From NCBI GenBank assembly GCA_949317995.1, contig OX439045.1:44659693-44723692 (forward strand): a DNA stretch of 64,000 nucleotides, in the 5' to 3' direction. The notes beneath the pieces are model-generated. The model did no database searches. It worked only from the letters and a program-made list of their open reading frames with translations, and was not told the DNA's origin. This stretch comes from Acholoe squamosa (taxonomy: Eukaryota > Annelida > Polychaeta > Phyllodocida > Polynoidae). Position numbers and translations under genes: made by a program. Below, piece by piece: positions 48,449 to 60,399 of this stretch (positions are counted from its first letter, which is position 1; every line of letters starts with the position of its first letter).

Positions 48449-48650
48449 TAAGGGCCATTTTCCACCACCCGATGTGAGCCTTCTATCGGCCGATAGGCCC
48501 GCAGTAGTGGCTACCTTCGGTCAACAGAAATCTATACCCCACCATTGGATCCTATGGTAAAGGTCGGCAGCTCTGCTGGCCAATGGTGACAGTGTGGTTG
48601 GTCTCTCGGCCGCTACAGGCACAATATCGGGTGGTGGAAAATGGGCCTTA
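48449..48650. mobile_element. Small DNA transposon with 19-bp inverted ends
   Basis: CCATTTTCCACCACCCGAT at 48455-48473 is matched perfectly, inverted, at 48626-48644; just outside are TAAGGG and GCCTTA. GGCCGAT words in the interior and TAA/TTA at the ends recall the PIF/Harbinger style, so the complete element at 14.2 kb or a relative could have moved it. The ends are not the same as that element's, so this is only a hint. Confidence 0.7.
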
Positions 48651-49281
48651 ATTGATCGCGTAGCTAGAACCAATACGTCTATGGTGCATTATTAATGGTG
48701 TGGTCAACTCAACGTGCTTGATTCATTGTCGACAGTGTCTAGCTCGATACGTATGGAATCGGAATCTCATTGCGCTGTGGACTCCATATCAATTTATAAT
48801 GAGATTTCGATCTTTCGCTTGGCCAGGAATTCATTTTTTCACTTATAGGCTGAGCTATAGCCGTTAGATGGAGCATATGACCCAGAAAGTGCGTTGTGTT
48901 TCCATTAGATCGTATCTTAGTTCAGGGAATTTAACATATCGTCAGGCACTGAGTTGAGTAATTGAGCATGAACTATAAGTTCATAATTCAGAACATGACA
49001 TAATGATACATAGCCTAACCATAACTGGTAACAGAAGCACTGTATCGAACCCTGTATCACCCTAGCAACTCAAATGTTATTTATAGCCTTGGTAATACTA
49101 AATTGAAAACATGCCATCCGAAAAGACATAATGTATAGGTTAGTACCATGCCCTTCCTCTTTGAAGCCTTACAGAGACTAGGGTATTAAGCATCGGTATT
49201 AATCTGACTTCCACAATTACTGCACACAGTACACACATCGCAGAAACAACGCCAGCAACGTACAGGAAAATGCACACTTAC
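48651..49281. other. Non-coding; likely start of first intron of the 49282 gene
   Basis: On the minus strand this follows the splice donor at 49281/49280. No second exon was recognised here. Confidence 0.35.
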
Positions 49282-49459
49282 CATCTACAGACACCCATTT
49301 GGTGGCATCTCCTTCACACAGGGCGCCAACAAGCACGAGCAATGTGAGAAGTAAACGTCCAGTCATCCGGGGAACATATGACATGCGGCGCCCACCAGCA
49401 CGCCCTGACGCCCATGGGCGCCTTCTCCTCCTCTCTTGGAACAAAGTACATCCATCCAT
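49282..49459 (-). CDS. First coding exon of a secreted or membrane protein (partial)
   Basis: A minus-strand open frame ends at a strong splice donor, GATG|GTAAGTG (exon end 49282, phase 1). It encodes a typical signal peptide: MTGRLLLTLLVLVGALCEGD, then ATKWVSVDG before the intron. Three in-frame ATGs are possible: 49459, 49387 and 49369. The later two place the hydrophobic core close to the N-terminus and are preferred; the first adds an Arg-rich stretch that would be unusual before a signal sequence. Cleavage is likely near ALC or GDA. The upstream DNA is GC- and CpG-rich, as at a promoter. The mature protein cannot be identified, because no downstream exon was recognised in the 49 kb to the left; later exons may be short, or the gene may have large introns. 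This is the most credible host gene in the window. Confidence 0.6.
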
Positions 49460-50260
49460 AGCCTTATCACTCGGCAGCTAGCTGATCTCTGATCCGACGT
49501 GGTCGGGTCTTCTCTGCACGTGTGAGTGAGTCTACAGTGAGCTGCTCACACTCTCAGCCGAGCTGCTCCACTACTACCACTCAAGGCCACCATCAGGGGA
49601 AGGAAGGCACGCGCCGCCTTTATCCCCTCCTCACACTCTTTTCTCCCTATCACTTTCCTCCGATCTCGTCCTCTCTCCACTGCTATTGCTGGGAACCTTT
49701 TACCTTTCACACCTCCTTCATGAGGCACTTCCCTTCGCTCTGCCTCTCTGGATTATCCTCTCCAGTCACTCACTCATTCACTTGTACCACGCGAGCAGGT
49801 CATCTAAAGGCTGGAGTTTCCAGGCTGCACGAGAACAGCTCCAGTCACTCTGCAGGAAGGAGATCTTCTCTTTCCAAACTGTTTATCCGGAGTACAAATC
49901 TCAGTTGTGACAGCTTCTCTTTAGATGAAAGTGGATTAGAACACCTTGTGGCTTTTGGAAAGGAAACGATCTGTGATGCTGATAGCAATAAACTCCATTC
50001 TCTGTTAGTATGGTAGATATGGTTATCTACCCCACAGAGTGCCTCCAACCCGCTCCGCCTGGCTTTCTCTGTGCGCTAGGAGTGGCTCTGCTGGCTAACT
50101 GATTCGCTCAGTGAACTGGGCGAGTTGCTCAGACCCACAGGCATGGGAGGAGGTAGGAGGCGCGGCAGGCGCGCGCCTTGGCCAACTACCAGTACGTTAC
50201 TACTACAGCAACAACTGGGGCTACGCTACCAGCCCAGGAACAGTGAGCAATGAGTGAAGG
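49460..50260 (-). promoter_or_regulatory. Probable promoter and 5' region of the 49282 gene
   Basis: The segment is richer in GC and CpG than its surroundings, with GGCGCGCGCC-like words near 50160-50180. A plus-strand open frame at 49522-50016 is Ser-rich and antisense, and I do not regard it as a gene. The transcription start cannot be placed. Confidence 0.35.
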
Positions 50261-53208
50261 GTTAGAACTACTGCTGTAGCCGCCTGAAGGCACTGTGGCT
50301 TCAGACTCTCCTGGGTGCCAGTCTACAACCACTGGCACTGAATACTGCGTAAGGAGAGACTAAAGCCAGCAGTGTGGGTTTTCTCACTGCTTTTTATCTG
50401 GTACGCCCATCCTATTACGTCGCCGTCCGTAATGTAGTGGGGGTAGGTAGGATGGTTTGCCTCTGCCAGTGCCGCCCACCCTGGAGGCTGTTCCCACTGT
50501 TTCCAGCTGCCCAGATCCCATGACCTGTCACTGGAGGAGTCATGCTTTATCCTTGGAGAGACGGACAACAGAGAACAGACGTCCTAGCCCCGAAGCCAGA
50601 ATGCTTTTACAACCAAATGCAATCATTGATGTGTTTTCTTTCATGCAATTGTGCTTCCGTGATCCCTTGACAAGCCTTTTGCTTTTCTTTTCATTTTTGA
50701 ACCTATCAGTGATTGTGTAACCTTAGTGGTGTTTTCGTTTATTTTTTGTGACAATCTCTAGCGCTCATTCCATCCTCTCTACCCCTCAACCATCCCGCCC
50801 CTTAAACTTCCTCTCTCCATTTACACCTGACCTCCCCCTTCCTGTACCCCACGATTAGCTTCCTATACGTATCCAATACAAGCACTCATCTCCCTATACA
50901 TTCCCTTACGCATTCCCTTACAGGTTCATCTTACATCGGCTCTGCTTCCTTCCTCCTTGTCCCTTGGGGGACAGAGGGGATTGGGTGAAAGCCCGGGGTC
51001 TGTAGCCGTGGGCCCCTGCTGCCAGCCCCTGCTGCCGTCTTGCAGAGCCGGAGGCGCCCAACTAATGAGCGATCATTTTCTGAGCCGGCCTATTCTTGTA
51101 CGAGGTCAACTCGGACTGTGCTCACCCACGCCAACAAATAAGACGGATTCAAGCAACTACAGCTCCTGTTAGTGTCCGTCTTCACCCCCCCCCCCACATC
51201 AACCCGCCCAGCAATGCTCAATGCAAGGCCAGAGAATAGCAGTAGGCGATGGAGTGATCGGGTCCTGCCCATCCTTATGGCTGCAATTGGGAATTAAAGA
51301 TTCTCAAGTTGGGGGGGGGGGGTGTGTGACCGTTGGGTTGAGTGGTTCTGGAACTGTTGGGGCCTGCCAACAACACTAGGCAGTCAAGAGGGACAGGCCG
51401 GTCAATAGTTGCAGTTGTAGAGTCGGTTTGGTGAGGGAGGGGGTACGTGAATGACCTGGAGTGGGGGAGGTCACTTTGGTGGCGAATATGAATGGGAGGG
51501 TCAGGAGGGGGGATCAGGGTGGGTAGAGGAGAAGTGGAGACTGCATGTCTGACAGGCCACTGGACAGCCGGCAGGAGCCAGAGGCTGTGGCACCAAACGT
51601 CGATGCTGCAAGCCAGCACTTGGTATTAACAGGATAGCAAATGCAGAGTGCCTTACTTGAAGGCAATGTTCTTTAGTACTTGTTTTTTTTTCTTAACATC
51701 CCCTTTCTCATCCACCCTGTAGCCATGACCACACAAAGTATTGCACCCCATAATAGATACTCATTATGGGATGGACGAGACCAGTGTGTATACACAAAGC
51801 TATCCGCCCACTTGAAACCTGAGTATGTTTGTTTCCCCACCCACAGAGTATATTGAGCTTCATATCAATTATCTTCATGGTTTGCTCATTTCATTCAATC
51901 TATTTGACACGGGAAGTTTTGAATTACCTTAGTATTGCCTGTTTCGATCTCTAATGCCTTGTTAATAATGTCACGTAGATTCCTGTATTTAAGTGTATGT
52001 GATTGTTCCCCCATGCACCTGAAAGCATTTCACAAGAAGCATTTTAAGAGAGAAACGTGTCAGAATGATCCTGCCAGCTATTGCAAATGAAGATTTAACA
52101 AATATAATTATTGGCAAACAACACACCAGTATTCCTCGTTATTTATCAACCAAGTGACATCTCCTCGACATAGATCCTATCCAAAAATCTATATATATCC
52201 CAAGATATACGATTTAAATGAATGATTAACATAAATACAATATAAAAATCTCCAACAGTGACAAATTATATATTGATGAATTGAATTCAATAAAAAAAAA
52301 ATATTGTTTATAGGTAACACCACTAGAGGGACAGAACATTGATATTGAACAGAACACTGGATAGCAACAGTGATAATTGCTTTCCTAGATGAATATTTAT
52401 CTCCCCGATATCAGCTGTCAAGTGCTCATTGTCCAAGATGTCCCCTGTTCTTTTCCACAAATCTTCTCAGATGAGGAAGCTCAATTTTTCAACGGTGACA
52501 GACTACCAAATGCCTCTTAGTTGTTCAAACATTGTATTTACCTAATTCCCCTAGGGGATCCTAGCACAATCATTGAACCAGCAGCAAATACAGTTATTTA
52601 ACCTGCTTAGTAATAGCTGCAGTGGTGGCGGGATGCTGATCAATTACCACATGTTGTCATTAATAATGATTCCGAAGTAAAATCTGTCTGAGCTGTCCTG
52701 GTTTTTATTCTAAACTTTGGGTCCTGTATCTTATCTCACTACAGTAGCCATGTCAGAAACATGACATGTATTCAAACTAGGTTGATAACTCATTACGTAG
52801 CTGTCTCCTGCTATGGGTGTGATGTTTCGGCGACACGATTCTCCAAGTAGATTGCCCAGGTATTGAGCTATAGCAAGATTAGACTGTTCCCTACAATTGG
52901 CAGGCTAGCAGGTGGGTCTGACAACTGTCTTCAGGCCCCAATGCATATCAAGGTCTGGATGCTGACAACAAATTACACACAGAAAATGAAGGTCTTCTCT
53001 GAGAACGACGGAAGACAGGCTGTAACAGCAAGCGTTAAGTTTGGTTTGGCCATTGTAATGCCTATTGACGACTACAATGGAAATAATTGCAATCAATGGC
53101 ACCTGATTGATATTTTGAATCATTGTGTAATTCAGTTCCTTTCAAAATGTTCTGATCAAAATACCAAACCAAAAGGGATGGTGATTTTCTCATAAATTGA
53201 ACAGGGTA
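50261..53208. other. Non-coding stretch, no gene recognised
   Basis: G- and C-runs occur near 51190 and 51310. AT-rich DNA at 51960-52660 with TTAATAAT and CAATTA words might be regulatory, with weak support. An open frame at 52863-53195 has no known domain. Confidence 0.4.
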
Positions 53209-53872
53209 CACTGATGATAAAACCTATAGTCAGTAGTGACTATACTCACATATTCTGAGCCCCATAGTCACATGACTATATACCTTAGTCACATATTAGT
53301 CAGAAAGATAGTCAATTTGACTATATGTAGAGCTCACAGATTGATGATGTCACAGGTTTCTGTGCACAAAAACCGTCATCCAGAAAGAGGACATATTTAT
53401 GGTTGCCTGGACTAAGAGGAGACAATTATAATCAGGCCAAATCATCATCTTAACCTGTCCATCCATGGAAACTCAATATGTCTGGCCATTAATGGATAGG
53501 TAAGTTAACTATTTGTTGTCATATTTGTGGCCATTGCAGTATAACAATAGTTATTTTGGGTTCAAACTGTTCATCAATGGGAAGGCATATGGCATCCATC
53601 TTTGATTAGATGAATGTTTGCTTGCAGGTATAGTCAGTACTGACTGTATATATTAGTCATATTTACTAACTAAATGTTGCTTAGCAACAAAATGATAGTC
53701 ATCTGACTAAGGACTATTTCAATAGATTAAAGGCATGACTATGTGTTGACTATATGACTAACTTAAGTTAGTCACAGGTGACTATAGAGGGATAGCCAAA
53801 AATCGCACTATCATTTGACTATCTTAAGTTAGTCACTACTGACTAAGATATTAGGCTCTATTTTTATCAGTG
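53209..53872. mobile_element. CACTGAT-ended non-autonomous DNA transposon with TAGTCA palindromes
   Basis: The left end CACTGATGATAAAACC and the complement of the right, CACTGATAAAAATAGAGCC, are followed on both sides by TAGTCAGTAGTGACTA, itself palindromic. TA flanks the element (53207-53208, 53873-53874). The 664-bp interior is dense in TAGTCA and TGACTA in both orientations, able to fold into many hairpins. No coding capacity. TA duplication allows a Tc1/mariner origin, but the ends and the neighbouring families fit CACTA/CMC as well. Confidence 0.8.
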
Positions 53873-53874
53873 TA

Positions 53875-56121
53875 GATGGTTCACCTGGCAATCATTTGGG
53901 ATGGTTGGTCTCCACATCATCTATCGTCAACAAAGTGACTTATGACAAAGTAAGAATAGTGAGAATGTACATTTAAGTCTGCCGATAAGATAACCATAAA
54001 CCTTCATTTCTGCATCACTAAAAGGATCCCTTGATATTGATCTCCACACACAGCCACACTTTCAGCCCAGCGCACCAGTTTTACAGTGGATTGCTTATTA
54101 TTCAGGACTACAGGGATAGTTGATGTTACAATACACCCAATGTCCTGATTTGGGTTCTAGTGTATGTACTACAGCGGTATGTATTGCCCATTTACAATCG
54201 CGGCTGAGAGTGCATGTAAAAAAAGGACTAAGTGGATCACTAATTACTTCTTATTTCTATCCTTCTTGATAGGGCCATGTAAACAACTGAGATACATTTA
54301 CCCTGTTTCACCATTGGGATTCGAAATCAATGCAGAATTATAAATCTTGTAATATGAGATGAAATAAGATAACCAACAAATAATTATTGCAATCGAATAG
54401 ATGACGATAGTTACTTGTAAAGGAATGTCTCACACCAAGTACAACTAAATGTATTTGGTAACTACATGACAGCTAGATGAAGGAAGGACCACTAATCTAA
54501 TGCTCTTCAACTATACTGGTTGCAGAGTAAATGGATCCCTCAATACCAGACGCATGCAAGTAGATGTGGCCAAGAGATACACAGAATTAAGAGCTAAATG
54601 CCCAAGGGGGACTGCCAACATTAAACGCGGTTTGAAGTAGTGTGCTACAATATTGAAGCTGATGTTCACATGGAGAAGCCCATGTCAGTACTTGCATGCC
54701 CTTTAATGTCTCCAGTTTAAGTACAGTTGACCTTCTGGAGTTTGAGGGACATTTAGACCAATTTCGTACTCTTTGTTTTTCTCGAAATGGTTATCAAAGG
54801 CTCATACAGGATGTCAAAGGATATCATAAAAAAGGTAGAAAACTGCATTAGCAAAATGCCCTGGCAGGTATACAATGTCATATAACATCCTCTCGCTATA
54901 TTCACTCACGCTATTGACACTTGAGGATGTTTTTCATATTCAATTTCACCTATAACAATGGGCATGCAATAATCGTACTGACTGCGTTTTATTATCAGGT
55001 TATTGTATTGTGTACAACTTCCCCTTTAATGCACTTATGCGTACACTCCACTGATGCCCTTTCTGTAATTTCCTGTTTAGAAGCTGGCCTGGTTTTAGGA
55101 CTATTAAGGGTCTGTCCCCAAAGGTGGATTATCACACGTAAGTGTGTTTTCGTTTCTGAGCAGAGGAAGATGTTCCATTTAGGCAAACCACGTGTGGATA
55201 GAAAAGATTCCCCATCGGCCCTACTCCCGTATTGAAGCATTTCCCTGGTAACCAAGCTACAATATTAATGGAGGAAAACGTAAGTTTGGCTTGCTTTCCT
55301 TTGAACAGGACTATGGGGTAGAATTTATGTATATTTCTGAGATCTGATGAATTGAAATTGAAAAATTATGTCATTTCTGGAGGCGCCTTTTTTCTTTAGC
55401 TACGACTCTAACTATCCAGCTCTACAGACCTATTTGAATTTCCATATTAACTCAAATCTGGTGAAAAAATCTTTAAAAGTCACTATAGTGCTCCCCTTTA
55501 ACTTTCCTTAATCAACAAGGTAAAGGGTGCGGACAAGTTACATCAGTGTGCAATAGGTCGCAATCGCTTCCATGATATATAAAAAAGAGAAGAAATCTCC
55601 TTCAAACTGATTTTTGTGCACTTACCAATGATTTGAAAATGGTACTGTGCTTTCCATGTCATGTGGGGACAAAGAGAGTGATATCCGTTCTAATCAGAGA
55701 CTTTAAGGTTCATCTATAAAGTTTGTATCAGTTTCCCAAGAATGTGTATTTATCATGAGTGCTCTGTTAATTTAAGTTTATTTTTGAGTTGGCGTTAGGA
55801 GTATCTATGGTTTGTAGTGAAATATAACGTGTACAAGAAAGGCACTGGAGAGCGATTATATTGCATGTTATATAAAGGTGACCTTTGTAATATGTGATAG
55901 AGTTGAAGGCAATAACGTAAATAACTACTTGACTGCATTGCGCTGAGTCAGCCCGTTTTCAACATATACTCAAACAATGACCCATTATTATACACGAACT
56001 TAAGCTTTTAGCTACGGTATATTCCATGTTCGAGAATACATGTATATGTCATTGATCCATTTTTAAAGTTTTTAACCTCTGATCATAGCCGCCATAAGTT
56101 GACGTAGATTATTGGCACCTT
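53875..56121. other. Non-coding stretch, no gene recognised
   Basis: No supported gene or RNA. Open frames at 54921-55255 overlap on opposite strands without domains. Confidence 0.45.
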
Positions 56122-56258
56122 CACAGTAAAAGATCATTCATTAAAATGGTGAATCAGTGGCGGGTGCCGGTGGTTCCCCGTTATTTTAGGGTTTAACATA
56201 CAGTGAATGAGGATTCACCATAGATTTTCTACCGGCTTTCACCATATTTTAACAGTAT
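56122..56258. repeat. Second TGGTGAATCA-family repeat
   Basis: TTAAAATGGTGAATCAGTGG near the left and the complement of TTAAAATATGGTGAAAGCCGG at the right form imperfect inverted ends. The motif is shared with 1755-1959. Short, non-coding. Confidence 0.45.
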
Positions 56259-56989
56259 AACCATTTATTTAGTATGATGTTAGGGTTGTTCAGGGCAACC
56301 CCCCCCCCCACATATCCTTAAATCACTGTCAGTAAAGATCTGTGCATGTTTCAATTGAGATGGCTGCTTGGATCCTACAGTCGCTCTCTACATTCAGATA
56401 TTACTGTAGAGATGAAATAATTATAAGCACACCAATTTCATACTCAGTCCGCCATGTCCAGGACCAGACACTGTACATCAGTTGCTAATGTATAGCCTAG
56501 ATTCTTGGCCTTTCATTGTATAGACTGGTTTAGGTGTACGTTTATGATAGACAATACAATACAAATTCCTATAAGACTGACGAGTGTGGTTCCAAAATGT
56601 AATCTATAAACGCCATTTTGAAAAGGGATACAGCCAGGAGATGGTTGCATGTAATAGTTATTGATTCATTTGGTTGAGACTCTTGATGAGAATAGGAGAA
56701 ACTATTCACTACAACCATCGTTCATTATAAATATCATTATATCAGCCTATCAACTATAAACCAGCTTACCAAAAGTACCACTCAAATTAATCGTCGTTAT
56801 TATCACTTCTTCATTTAGTCGATCGATTAATAAAGAAAGTTTTTTCTCTAAAAAAATAATCGTTTTCACCTTTCTAGAGTCTAGCAAGTGGTTTTATGCG
56901 TCAGAACAGTGGTTAGAAATAGGCTATATGCTGAAATTATAATTATAATGGATTTATTGCGGTTTGGACACAAACTCTTCAGAGACCCA
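56259..56989. other. Non-coding stretch, no gene recognised
   Basis: AT-rich DNA with a C-run near 56300. No supported feature. Confidence 0.4.
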
Positions 56990-57680
56990 TTAAATGAAGA
57001 ATAGTTATGGTAAAAGAGCTACCACACCGTTAAATGAAAAAAGGTACGGTAAAAAGGTAAGGTAAGCCGCTCGTAAGTTCATTTCTCATAAATCAGGGTA
57101 CGAGACCCTTCTTACCCAATTGTTAAATAAAGAAATATGGCACCCACTTCTTGTAAATGTTTTGAACTTACAAGAGGATAAAAGGTGTTAAATAAATGAG
57201 ATTTATATCAACCAAAAATGTATTACACAAATAAGAAACAAATATATAAAACAGAAAAGACACTGGAGGTGTGTGGGGTATTGAATGGACATTGCATTGA
57301 CCAAATTGTGTAGGCTTCTCTTACATACTTTCTATTCCCTCTTTGTCATGTTTGTTATACGAGACCCTTCTTCTTGTAAAAAAAATTATGATGCCCCCTC
57401 TAAAAGACAAATTTCCCCTCAACAATACCCTTAAACTGATCATTACATAATGACCTCTTGTAAATAAGACTTTACAAGGGGTCGCAAGTCAGAATTATGA
57501 TATCTTCTTTATTTAATGATTTGTAAAGAGCTGCCGTAGTATTTTGTAATTTACCTCTCACAATCGCAATTTACCTCGCGCAAAAATACAATCTGTGGCA
57601 TGGACTGCAAGAAGGGGTCTTAGGGCCCCCTGCACTAAGACCCCTTTTCGCAGATCGTGTGTCATCTTTATTTACCGGGT
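56990..57680. repeat. Repeat-rich segment of unknown type with a strong hairpin
   Basis: GAGACCCTTCTT occurs near 57100 and 57360 in direct orientation, and AAGAAGGGGTC inverted at about 57609. TTAAATAAA and TTGTAAATAA words recur. At 57612-57646 a perfect 12-bp stem (AAGGGGTCTTAG and complement) closes an 11-base loop and can extend outward. The position of a hairpin near one edge recalls Helitrons, but no CTRR end follows it. Confidence 0.4.
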
Positions 57681-58314
57681 CTCAAGTGTATTTTTCTTAG
57701 AGATTCTGGGATTTTCTGTTAATCATTGATATTGTTTTGAGATGGAACCTTGAATGGGTATATGCCATCCTAGGGGTTTTCGTTTCTACCTGTTGAAAGC
57801 AAGTTTCCTTAGAGCCTCACATACTTTGCTGGTTGGAGCCTTTAAGAAACCAATCTGTTGTAATCTCGAGACCATCACGAGATGTACACATCAGGAGACA
57901 ATAGTGCCTGCACATGCAAGGCAAGGTACTGCATATTCTCACACTACAACGTAAGGATTGATTCAAGTCGGACCCATGTGCACACTTGAGTGTTTAGTTA
58001 TTCATGCATTCCTAGCCCACTATCTCTTGATGAGAGTTCATCCATAATCGAAAACACACACACCCACATAAAAAGAAAAATAAATCAGAAGAGTAACAGG
58101 GCGTGATAATGCATCTGGTTTTAATCAAAATAAGTCAATGTAAGTATGCATATGTGTTTGTATCATGGCAACATCTATTCATATCATGGCGAATCTCTGT
58201 ACTATGGAAGCTATAAATTCCCACACTATCAAAAACATGCACTTCAGAATCAGCATAATTTTCTTACTACCATCAAAATGATACTTGAAAAAATATTGAT
58301 GTCAAACATAATGA
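57681..58314. other. Non-coding stretch, no gene recognised
   Basis: No supported feature. Confidence 0.4.
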
Positions 58315-58740
58315 TTTTCTGTGTAAACTGTCAATTTTAAAAAAATGACTTGCTGCCAACATAGTATTATTTCCCCCCTGTGAACTGTCAAGTTAGAAAA
58401 ACATTTCCCCTGTCAACTGTCAAGTTAGAAAACACACTCTGAAAAAACCGGCAGCTGACAAGAAAACATGATATTTCCTCTGTTAACTGTCAAGTTAGAA
58501 TAGATTGCTGTCAACTGTCAAATTGACACTTCACAGAGGAAAAAAAACAGATTTTCTTGTCTGCTCTATTTCCCATGTCAACAGTCAAATTAGAAAAGAA
58601 ACTGGGAACTGTCAACTTGACAATTGACAGAGGAAAACTCATGCTGACAGCAGCCTTGTTTTCTAAAGGGGGGGGGGGAATCATATTGACAGCAAATGTG
58701 TTTTTTTTTCTACTTCGACTGTTGACAAGTTGCAATTTCA
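58315..58740. repeat. CTGTCAACTGTCAAGTTAGAA repeat cluster
   Basis: The motif ACTGTCAAGTTAGAAA occurs at least four times in direct orientation, and variants (GTCAACTTGACAATTGACAG) run inverted towards the right. TTTCCTCTG and CAGAGGAAA are also paired. Likely the interior of a non-autonomous element; its limits were not resolved. Confidence 0.55.
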
Positions 58741-59031
58741 AGTTTAAGAGTAGTTTGTTTGTTATGTTCCATTTGTGTTGTTTCCATATTGGGGATAAAA
58801 AAAGTTAAAGTTGAACTTTGTTGTACATGTTAATTGAATTCTTATTTAGACACATCATGAACATCAATTAATAAGACAGGCGTATTTCTGAAGATTGATA
58901 CAATCAAAGTCAATAGAATAACTTAGACATGGCGATGTTTCAGCACTTAACATTGTAGTACAAACCCCTGGTGCAAGATGGTCGCCGATAGCTAGATCGT
59001 GCGAAGTGGAGCTCCGACTTTCATTCCTATA

Positions 59032-59105
59032 GTCCACTGGGCCTCTTCGGTCGATTTTGGCCATACATTCCCTACACAAAAGTCGGCCGAAGAGGCCCAT
59101 TGGAC
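59032..59105. repeat. 74-bp palindromic micro-element, copy 3
   Basis: Starts GTCCACTGGGCCTCTTCGG and ends CCGAAGAGGCCCATTGGAC; arms of about 27 bp pair almost perfectly around CCATACATTCCCTACAC. Best preserved of the three copies. Confidence 0.88.
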
Positions 59106-59559
59106 CTTAGCTATTAAATTCTCATGCCAGACACTTCACAAGACCTACATAACGTACAGACAACATTATTAAGACCCCAGGAATCAACGGGAATCCAAAT
59201 AAAATGGACACATTCGTAGACTCTGAGTACAATCTTACCGAAAACTCATGACCCGAGCATAAACCCTGAGTTAAAAACAAACTCTCGCTATGCGAGATTC
59301 AATATGGCGACACCCATGAAATCCAACCGGCACGGAATTTGACTGCCACAACTGAACGTTCTATGAAAAAGACATAGCATTTGTAAGTGAATCCTATAGT
59401 CATCCACGAATAATAGGCTTACTTATCATACACTTAATCACAAGGCTAGATTATGCAGTAAACCATAGTGGCAGTGTGGTAACTGCGCTGACGGTCCCAT
59501 AGCTGAGCGGAACACTACATATGAATTAAATTGGAGGGACTTGATTTAGGCGAATTATA

Positions 59560-60286
59560 AAATCTACAATGTCAAAGACTTAATAGAAGCTTTCAATCAG
59601 CTGCAAGAAAGGGTCATAGAGCTCGAGTCTGAACATGAACAACCTGCGTTAAATGTCACAAAAGACACAGGTGATGCCTCTAACCTAACTACAAGATAAG
59701 GTACAGTAGAAAAAGATTCTCGTACTACCTCTGAAATACTTGAAAAAATTATGCAAAGGCAAGATGTGGTACAACCTATGGCAAACGATAGTGACACTTT
59801 GGTAAAATCACTCCAGACAAAAGTCAACAGTCTGGAGGATTCTGTTTCTAACGCCAATTCTCTTGCTAAACACTTGTTGAACACCAATCAGAAATTTGAA
59901 GAGGAAGACAGAAAGAAAACGTTGATCATGGAAGGTTTTCCAGAAATTTCTCGAGAAGACCTAACGCAAATCTGTGACCAACTTTTTCACGACCTAACTC
60001 TCAAATATGGTAATGAACGTGTAGATAGTATATATATAGGCTTGGCAAGTATGACCAGAACCAACAAAAACCAAGGGCTATCATCTTCAAATTGTCTAAT
60101 CGAGGCATTAAAGCTGATGTATACAGAAAAATCAGCAATCTCAAGGACGTACCGGCATGGAAGGGGGTCTCTCTGCTAGATGACCTTACCAAGAAGGAGG
60201 CCAGAGAGTATCATGACCTAGAAGCTCTCTATTTCTTAGCCAAGAGATGGGGGGTTCGAGATAATTACTATAGTATATTGAGCTAA
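59560..60286 (+). pseudogene. LINE ORF1 (L1-type RNA-binding protein), broken
   Basis: The reading frame begins before 59580 and continues through one in-frame TAA near 59697. It gives a coiled-coil-like stretch (DTLVKSLQTKVNSLEDSVSN) and then an RRM-like start (RKKTLIMEGFPE, then RVDSIYIGLA). A frameshift at about 60065-60100 moves the rest (AIIFKLSNRGIKADVYRKI, DLTKKEAREYHDL) to another frame. The order coiled coil, RRM, C-terminal domain is that of L1 ORF1p, an RNA chaperone that coats the element's transcript. It cannot make a full protein. Such ORF1s also occur in some CR1-group elements. Confidence 0.75.
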
Positions 60287-60399
60287 TATCATCATAGCCA
60301 ATTCTTGCAACACAAATTGGTAGCGACAGCCATAAAGGCATCAGTCTACTACCCTATATATCCACAGTTCCTTTGCATATATAGTAGTCATACTTTATT

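Noticed and set aside
49522-50016. 164-codon plus-strand open frame
   Set aside because: Ser/Thr-rich, antisense to the likely promoter of the minus-strand gene, with no domain or splice support.
57607-57680. Helitron 3' end
   Set aside because: There is a hairpin, but no CTRR terminus at the right distance and no Rep/helicase or matching 5' TC end.
60240-60260. tRNA-like GGTTCGA word
   Set aside because: No surrounding cloverleaf; it lies inside the LINE ORF1 remains.
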